From: Zygnema cylindricum
Taxonomy: Eukaryota; Streptophyta; Zygnematophyceae; Zygnematales; Zygnemataceae
Reading direction: 5' to 3'
Length of the DNA: 46,020 nt
NCBI GenBank assembly: GCA_037447655.1
Contig: JBBHKE010001471.1
Coordinates: forward strand, 90,865-136,884
The notes under the pieces are model-generated. The model had not been told where the DNA came from. It searched no databases and saw only the letters and a program-made list of their open reading frames with translations. The translations under genes and the position numbers were made by a program. Positions within the stretch are counted from its first letter, which is position 1. Each line of letters begins with the position of its first letter. Of the stretch, positions 41,210 through 46,020 are shown piece after piece.

Positions 41210-41617
41210 AAGAAGCATCTGTGCTTCCTTTCCTTTCTCCTTAGTTTCTGCTCAACTGTAGAAAGGTCAACACTATTAAGAAAAGGTTGCTGCAAAAAGT
41301 GCAAAAAAAAAATTGAGGCAGCTAAGACTAATTAGGTTTGCCTATCTCCCTCTCTTTTTCTCTCCTGTACGCTTTATTATATCCCTCGCATAGTCACATG
41401 TCACAATTTCTCTCAGGTATCTCTCACCTGAAATAAAAAAATAAAACGTGGTCACAAATTTTAAATTGTCCTCGACGACTCTCAGCTTCAAAAAAAAAAA
41501 TCGTACACTCATAGATACGATAGGATTTATTAATTCTCCCCGTAAGATCGAACTATAAGCTTTGGTAAAGGTGAATCCCCATGTAGTTGATACTTTGAAT
41601 AATTACTTTGGATTTAG

Positions 41618-42109
41618 TGAAGATTCTCCGTACTACTTTTCATAGCGTTCTAATGTGCGAAAATCAAATTGGAACTTTGAAAGGTGACGGTTGTAGACGT
41701 AGGTACAACTTGTGACGGTTGAAGACGACTACGAGACCCCTGCAAATTTTTTCCTTACATGCACGTGACGGGCAAGGAAAAAAATAGGAAGTACTCTGCC
41801 CCCTGCTAAAGTTTTATCACTCGTGTGGCGCGTGCATGGAACGGTTTTCATTCGTTCTATGTGTAATGTTTTAACTAAAATCAACTCGCAAAGGTGATTT
41901 GTTGATAAAGTTTTTGATGAACTAGATTCACTTGCCCACTGGTCGAAAAGATTCAAACGACAAACATGGAGAACATTCAAAGTATCGAATTGACGTTCAA
42001 TGTTGCTGTGGTAAAATTAATCTTTTCGTACGGCAAATAAATTTTATCGTTGGCGACTTAGAGCACTTTCCCATCTAACCGAAACTTAGTCTTGTCACTT
42101 TGTTTTTTA
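41618..42109. repeat. Partial copy (R0) of the 0.9-kb repeat
   Basis: It starts GAAGATTCTCCGTAC like 42113 and contains GTGACGGTTGTAGACG and CAAAGGTGATTTGTTGATAAAG, matching the start and late part of the next copy. About 400 bp of the middle is missing. Confidence 0.65.
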
Positions 42110-43030
42110 TCGAAGATTCTCCGTACAGCTTTCAGAGCATTCGTATATAAAGAAATGAAATCGTAACTTTACATTGTGACGGATGTAGACGTGGGTGTAA
42201 TTTGTGACGATTGTAGACGAGTACAAAATTCGCGACAATTGATGACGTTTACAAAATAGAGACGGTTGTAGAAGTCTAGCTACTTGTGACATTGTAGATG
42301 TTTAGGGTTTGTGACATTTTGACTTCACGCGTACTTATGATTGCGTCGACGTCACTAATTCCAAAACATTCCGCCATGGTTTTCCGATTTTGTTTTTTCT
42401 TTCGTTCTCACTATTCTTACCATCAAAATAAGCTAAAAGACAGCCAACATAAATATTTTTTATAGACCTTTTATTTGATACCTTTCTTGACTCTTTTCAT
42501 TGTAAGAATTGTGAGATAGATGCGTTAGTGGGAGAGGAAGAGAGAGAGAGGCGCTTTCACAGACTTCGCTTTTGTTAAATGGCGTCCGTTGCTTGAAACC
42601 CTCTCCAAGGCCCCTATACAGCAAAAAGCGCACGGAAAAAAAAACATGCACAGGCTGGGGAACGTGCAGTGGGTTTTTTTTTTGGTACTCGGCACACAAA
42701 AAATTCCAAACACTTTCGACACGTTCAACAACATCTGCCTATCCGCTCACCTCTTGTAACTTTATTTAAAAGCACCTTGCGAGGTGATTTATATAAAGTT
42801 TGAAGATGAGCTGAAAGGACGCGAAATTGGGTCGAAACGCCCTAGACGATAAACTACATCACGCTAGACTACAAACTACATCGCGCTAGACGACAAACTG
42901 TAGTACATATGTAGTTTAAAAGGTAACGCAACTTGTACGGTGGTAATTTCAATTTTTTGGTACGGTTGCGAATTTTAACGTTTTTTTTCTAAGTTATGGA
43001 GGAAAACGACAGAAAATAACTGTAACTTTA
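42110..43030. repeat. 0.9-kb tandem repeat, copy R1
   Basis: Shares with R2, in order: GTGACATTGTAGATGTTTAG, GTTTGTGACATTTTGAC, TTCCGATTTTGTTTTTT-like DNA, GTGAGATAGA, CACGGACTTCGCTTT-like DNA, AATGGCGTCCGT, AAGTTTGAAGATGAG and TACGGTTGCG. It also contains a private 22-bp triplication (CTAGACGA-AAACTACATC at about 42838-42903) that is single in R2. Confidence 0.8.
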
Positions 43031-43920
43031 GCACATGCGAAAGTACCTTTACTTTTAGAGCGCAATGAAATTGTTACTTTAAATTGTGACGGTTGTAGAA
43101 GACTGCAAAACTTGTGATAATCGATGACGTTTACAAAATATGGACGGTTGTAAGCGTCTACTGCATAGTGGTTTCTTGTGACATTGTAGATGTTTAGGGT
43201 TTGTGACATTTTGACGTCACGCTTACTTATGATAACGTCGTCGTCATTAATTCCAAAAATTTCCGCGTTGATTTCCCGATTTTGTTTTTTGATTCTTTTT
43301 CACTCTAGTTGCCATCAAAATACCCAAAAAGACAATCAAAAATAATATTTTCCAAAGATCTTTCCTTTTTTAGCATTCTTGCCGTTTCTCATTGCAAAAA
43401 TCGTGAGATAGAGAGGGAGGGAAAAGGGGCGCCTTCACGGACTTCGCTTTGACAAAATGGCGTCCGTCGGTCGAGACCCCTCTTCGGCCCCAAAAAAAAA
43501 GTGCACGGAAAAAAGTACGCACAAGCTATAAACGTGCGATGGATTTTTTTTTGTTTAACCCGTAGAAAAGGTTCTAAAAACCTACGACACGTGCGACACC
43601 GTCTGCCTATTTGTTATCATCATGGAACTTTAGTTAAATTCACCACGCGGGGTGGTTTGAGTAGAAGTTTGAAGATGAGTTGGAGGGACGTGAAAGTGGT
43701 TCGAAACTCGCTAAACAACAAACTGCGTTACATTTAAAGTTAAGTTTCAAAGTGACGCAAATTACACTGTGGTAATTTCAAATTTTGGGTACGGTTGCGG
43801 ATTTTCTCGTTGATGGCTAAGTTTTGGAGGAAAACAACAAAAAAAAAATCCTAAGTTTATCACATGGGAAAATACCATTAATTTTGGGGGAAAATGACAA
43901 AAAAAAGTTGATGCTTCAAT
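43031..43920. repeat. 0.9-kb tandem repeat, copy R2
   Basis: Diverged copy of R1 with the same landmark order. ATGGCGTCCGTC at 43458 opens a 23-codon frame (MASVGRDPSSAPKKKC...) that in R1 stops after five codons. The following DNA repeats the R2 start (CACATGGGAAAATACC at 43861), suggesting a further partial unit. Confidence 0.8.
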
Positions 43921-45060
43921 ACATGGGGGCACCCCCTAAAATAACCAGTACGAAACATCTATTCGAAGGATCTCTTTAAGGGCTCTCGTCCACGTTGCCA
44001 TTAATCATACAGACACGTCTCCCAGCACTTATATATTAATCACTTATTTAGTCGTGTCGGTAAGGTGATTTACGTCTCTCCGTAGGTTCCTGTTCAAACA
44101 GTGAGAATAGTCAAAGATTTTAAATATGAACTTCGTATTGGTAAAAACCGACAAAATTTAACATTTTCAAAAACGTATTAAAATGTAGGATTTGTACATG
44201 CCTACTTTATCACTATACAAAATTGTGCCATTGTGATTTTTTATCTTAAAGTGTTTTCCCAAAGGTTAATGGATGGCAAAAGAAGCGTTAAAGGTTATCT
44301 TTGAAAATACATTCTCTTCAGTTTTGGTGGATTTTAATCTTCCTTGCCCAAAGGTTATACGGCCTTTGCCAATTGTTAGGTTTCATCGCATGCCCCCTGT
44401 GGACTATTTACTTTATTTCCAAGTGTGCCAATCGTACACGTCAAGTGTGTTGTTAGTGTCCTCCTTGAAGACACTTGACGACACTATAATAGTCAGACAT
44501 TGGTTAGAATGAGAGTTTTCTTCGAAAACACAAAATAAGACGACCAAAATTGTCGCCAAGAAGTATGGAGAATCTTTCCAAATCTATAGTTAACATGTTT
44601 TAGAAAAATAAAAACTATGATTCTAAAACGATTCTAAACTATTCTTTCCCTGATTTTAAAACAAAATATCTAAGAGGAAAAAAAACACAAAAAACGGAGT
44701 TTGATTGAGTTTAAACGCTATTTAAACAGGGAATTGTGAGCGTTTGAAGCGCTAATATGATGAAAGCTTTGAGTTTGGAATTTTCAAGGAGGATTTGAAA
44801 AATTAAAAAAGATACATTTGTAATGATAAGAGTAGTTAATAGTTCTCTTATTTGGATTTTTATGTTAATTTGTTTTTTGAAATACTAAAAATAAATAAAA
44901 TTACCTAGTTAAACTTTTGGTTGGGCGATCCCAACCGTATTTGTATTGGCCGAAAATTCCAAACCCTGAAAAAAAAAATAATGAAAATGATCAGTAGTAA
45001 TCAATTTATAAAACTTAAAAAATGAAGAAAAAATAATTCAAATTAAACTTATCTTAGAAA
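43921..45060. other. No gene accepted
   Basis: A 79-codon forward frame (44273-44512) overlaps an inverted pair (GTCAAGTGT at 44440 and ACACTTGAC at 44469), so I doubt it codes. The rest is AT-rich without recognised content. Confidence 0.45.
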
Positions 45061-45074
45061 ACGTACCAAAAAAC

Positions 45075-45180
45075 ATATAAATAAATGAATTAATTAATTT
45101 AATCAAATGAATTGATGAAATAAACGAATTAATGAAATAAATGGGTTAATCAAGTAATTAATTGATAAATAGTTACTATT
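45075..45180. repeat. AT-rich degenerate repeat
   Basis: AATTAATGAAATAAA-like words repeat about six times. Confidence 0.6.
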
Positions 45181-45419
45181 TTACTAATAATTACTAAAAA
45201 GGGTATTCAATTTTCCCTTCGCGTGACATTTGTAGACAAAATCGGTTGTACACCAGGTCGATTACGCGCAGTGATGTACATCGAGGAATGACTATTTCGC
45301 GATACTCAGTAAAGTCTGTTAATTTGACCCGCGGTACTTTAAGTTTCCGCACAGCGACCAATCTGTACGGCTTAAAAAAAAAAAAACGGGCTTTTGTCGT
45401 AATTCCTTTTCGACTACAG

Positions 45420-45640
45420 TACACGACGAATCGTCATCTAGCGTCAATGTTTTTTTCGCCACTTAAAACGTCTTTTCCCAATACACACATGTCGGATTGT
45501 GGAGTTGACGGTTGCGATTGAAAGGTAACATTGTCAGCTTCCGATTGGCGGTCTCAAATTGAAATCCGACAAGTGTGTACAGAGAAAAGATGTTTTAAGT
45601 GGCGAAAAAAATATTGACGCTAATAGCGATTGACGGTGTA
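45420..45640. mobile_element. Foldback MITE, about 221 bp including TA duplications
   Basis: The left arm from TACACGACGAATCG and the right arm ending CGATTGACGGTGTA are inverted copies for about 80 bp each, including TTTTTTTCGCCACTTAAAAC and TGTCGGATT. Only about 60 bp separates the arms. TA flanks and the CACCG/CGGTG ends place it with the MITE at 6981-7584. Confidence 0.8.
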
Positions 45641-45820
45641 CTGTACTGGCCAACGAAAACTCCGCGAATTCCTATTAGCGATTCTCCCTGACAACCCGGC
45701 GAGCCAGGAGATGTTTAGTGCGGCATTCTGTCTCTTTTTGGGAGCGGGTTGACGTGCGCACACAGTCGCTCGACGTACGCAATCGCATCGTGCGACGTTG
45801 TAGAGTCGTACAATAAAGTC

Positions 45821-45865
45821 CACCGTGTATCGCTAAAGTGTTAACACTAATAGCGATACACGGTG
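45821..45865. mobile_element. 45-bp mini-hairpin of two MITE ends
   Basis: CACCGTGTATCGCTAAAGTGTT is followed directly by AACACTAATAGCGATACACGGTG. It is the terminal inverted repeat of the MITE family with no internal DNA. TA follows the right end; the left has TC, so the left target base has changed or was never TA. Confidence 0.75.
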
Positions 45866-46020
45866 TACTTTCTAGCAGAGGTCGCAAAAGGTCAACCGAA
45901 ACCGTGACCAACCGGTAACTGACGGCCCGCGTCGGATCCAGAACGGATTCGGTTACCATATTTGGGGGCCGGGCGGATTCAGGCGGTTGATTCACAGAAA
46001 AAAAAAATTGGTTAAGGTCG

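Noticed and set aside
41113-41304. 63-codon minus frame near a TTTTTGCAG
   Set aside because: No hydrophobic signal or link in phase to exon 1; could be untranslated region but nothing supports it as coding.
44273-44512. 79-codon forward frame starting MAKEALKVIF
   Set aside because: No known domain, overlaps an inverted repeat, and no supporting splice or promoter signal.

Overview
The window looks like nuclear DNA of a land plant or close streptophyte relative. It is AT-rich, has long spliceosomal introns with GT/AG borders, and carries decayed Ty1/copia elements. About 37 kb of it is one plant-type leucine-rich-repeat receptor kinase (LRR-RLK) gene on the minus strand. I cannot name the species; a bryophyte or other early-diverging plant is possible but not shown.

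Main gene (minus strand, 37612 to 327, continuing past base 1). I could join 31 exons in one reading frame: 2,709 coding bases, 903 codons. They encode an LRRNT_2 cap (37483-37612), about 26 LRRs mostly carried one per exon of 66-78 nt (36588 down to 5004), a cysteine-containing post-LRR domain (4219-4522 and 3360-3491), a short proline-rich hinge (2011-2077) and a transmembrane helix with a basic stop-transfer motif (327-419). The kinase exons must lie to the left of the window. The post-LRR domain, hinge and transmembrane order resemble the plant LRR-VIII-1 (HPCA1-like) receptors, but the LRR block is far longer than the 8-10 repeats I know for that family. A possible signal-peptide exon is at 37692-37755.

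Introns. Nearly every LRR intron is phase 2 and splits the final Leu codon of a repeat. The introns hold: five long purine tracts, all with purine on the + (template) strand, the longest about 1.15 kb (20905-22075); a truncated copia element with LTR, primer-binding site and gag (about 9762-11082); a second related LTR (25909-26563); a decayed copia gag-protease-integrase-RT on the + strand (26600-29880); a Tc1/mariner-like MITE (6981-7584); and several stretches that read like decayed LRR exons.

Upstream of the gene (37.7-46 kb) I see no convincing gene. The region is repetitive: an inverted TGTCC-rich simple repeat (38670-38975); a 63-bp tandem array of about 17 copies (39441-40545) next to a sister copy of the same element holding only one 63-mer (40560-40870); two and a half diverged copies of a 0.85-0.9 kb repeat (41618-43920); an AT-rich stretch; a 0.22 kb foldback MITE (45420-45640); and a 45-bp hairpin made of the two MITE ends joined with nothing between (45821-45865).
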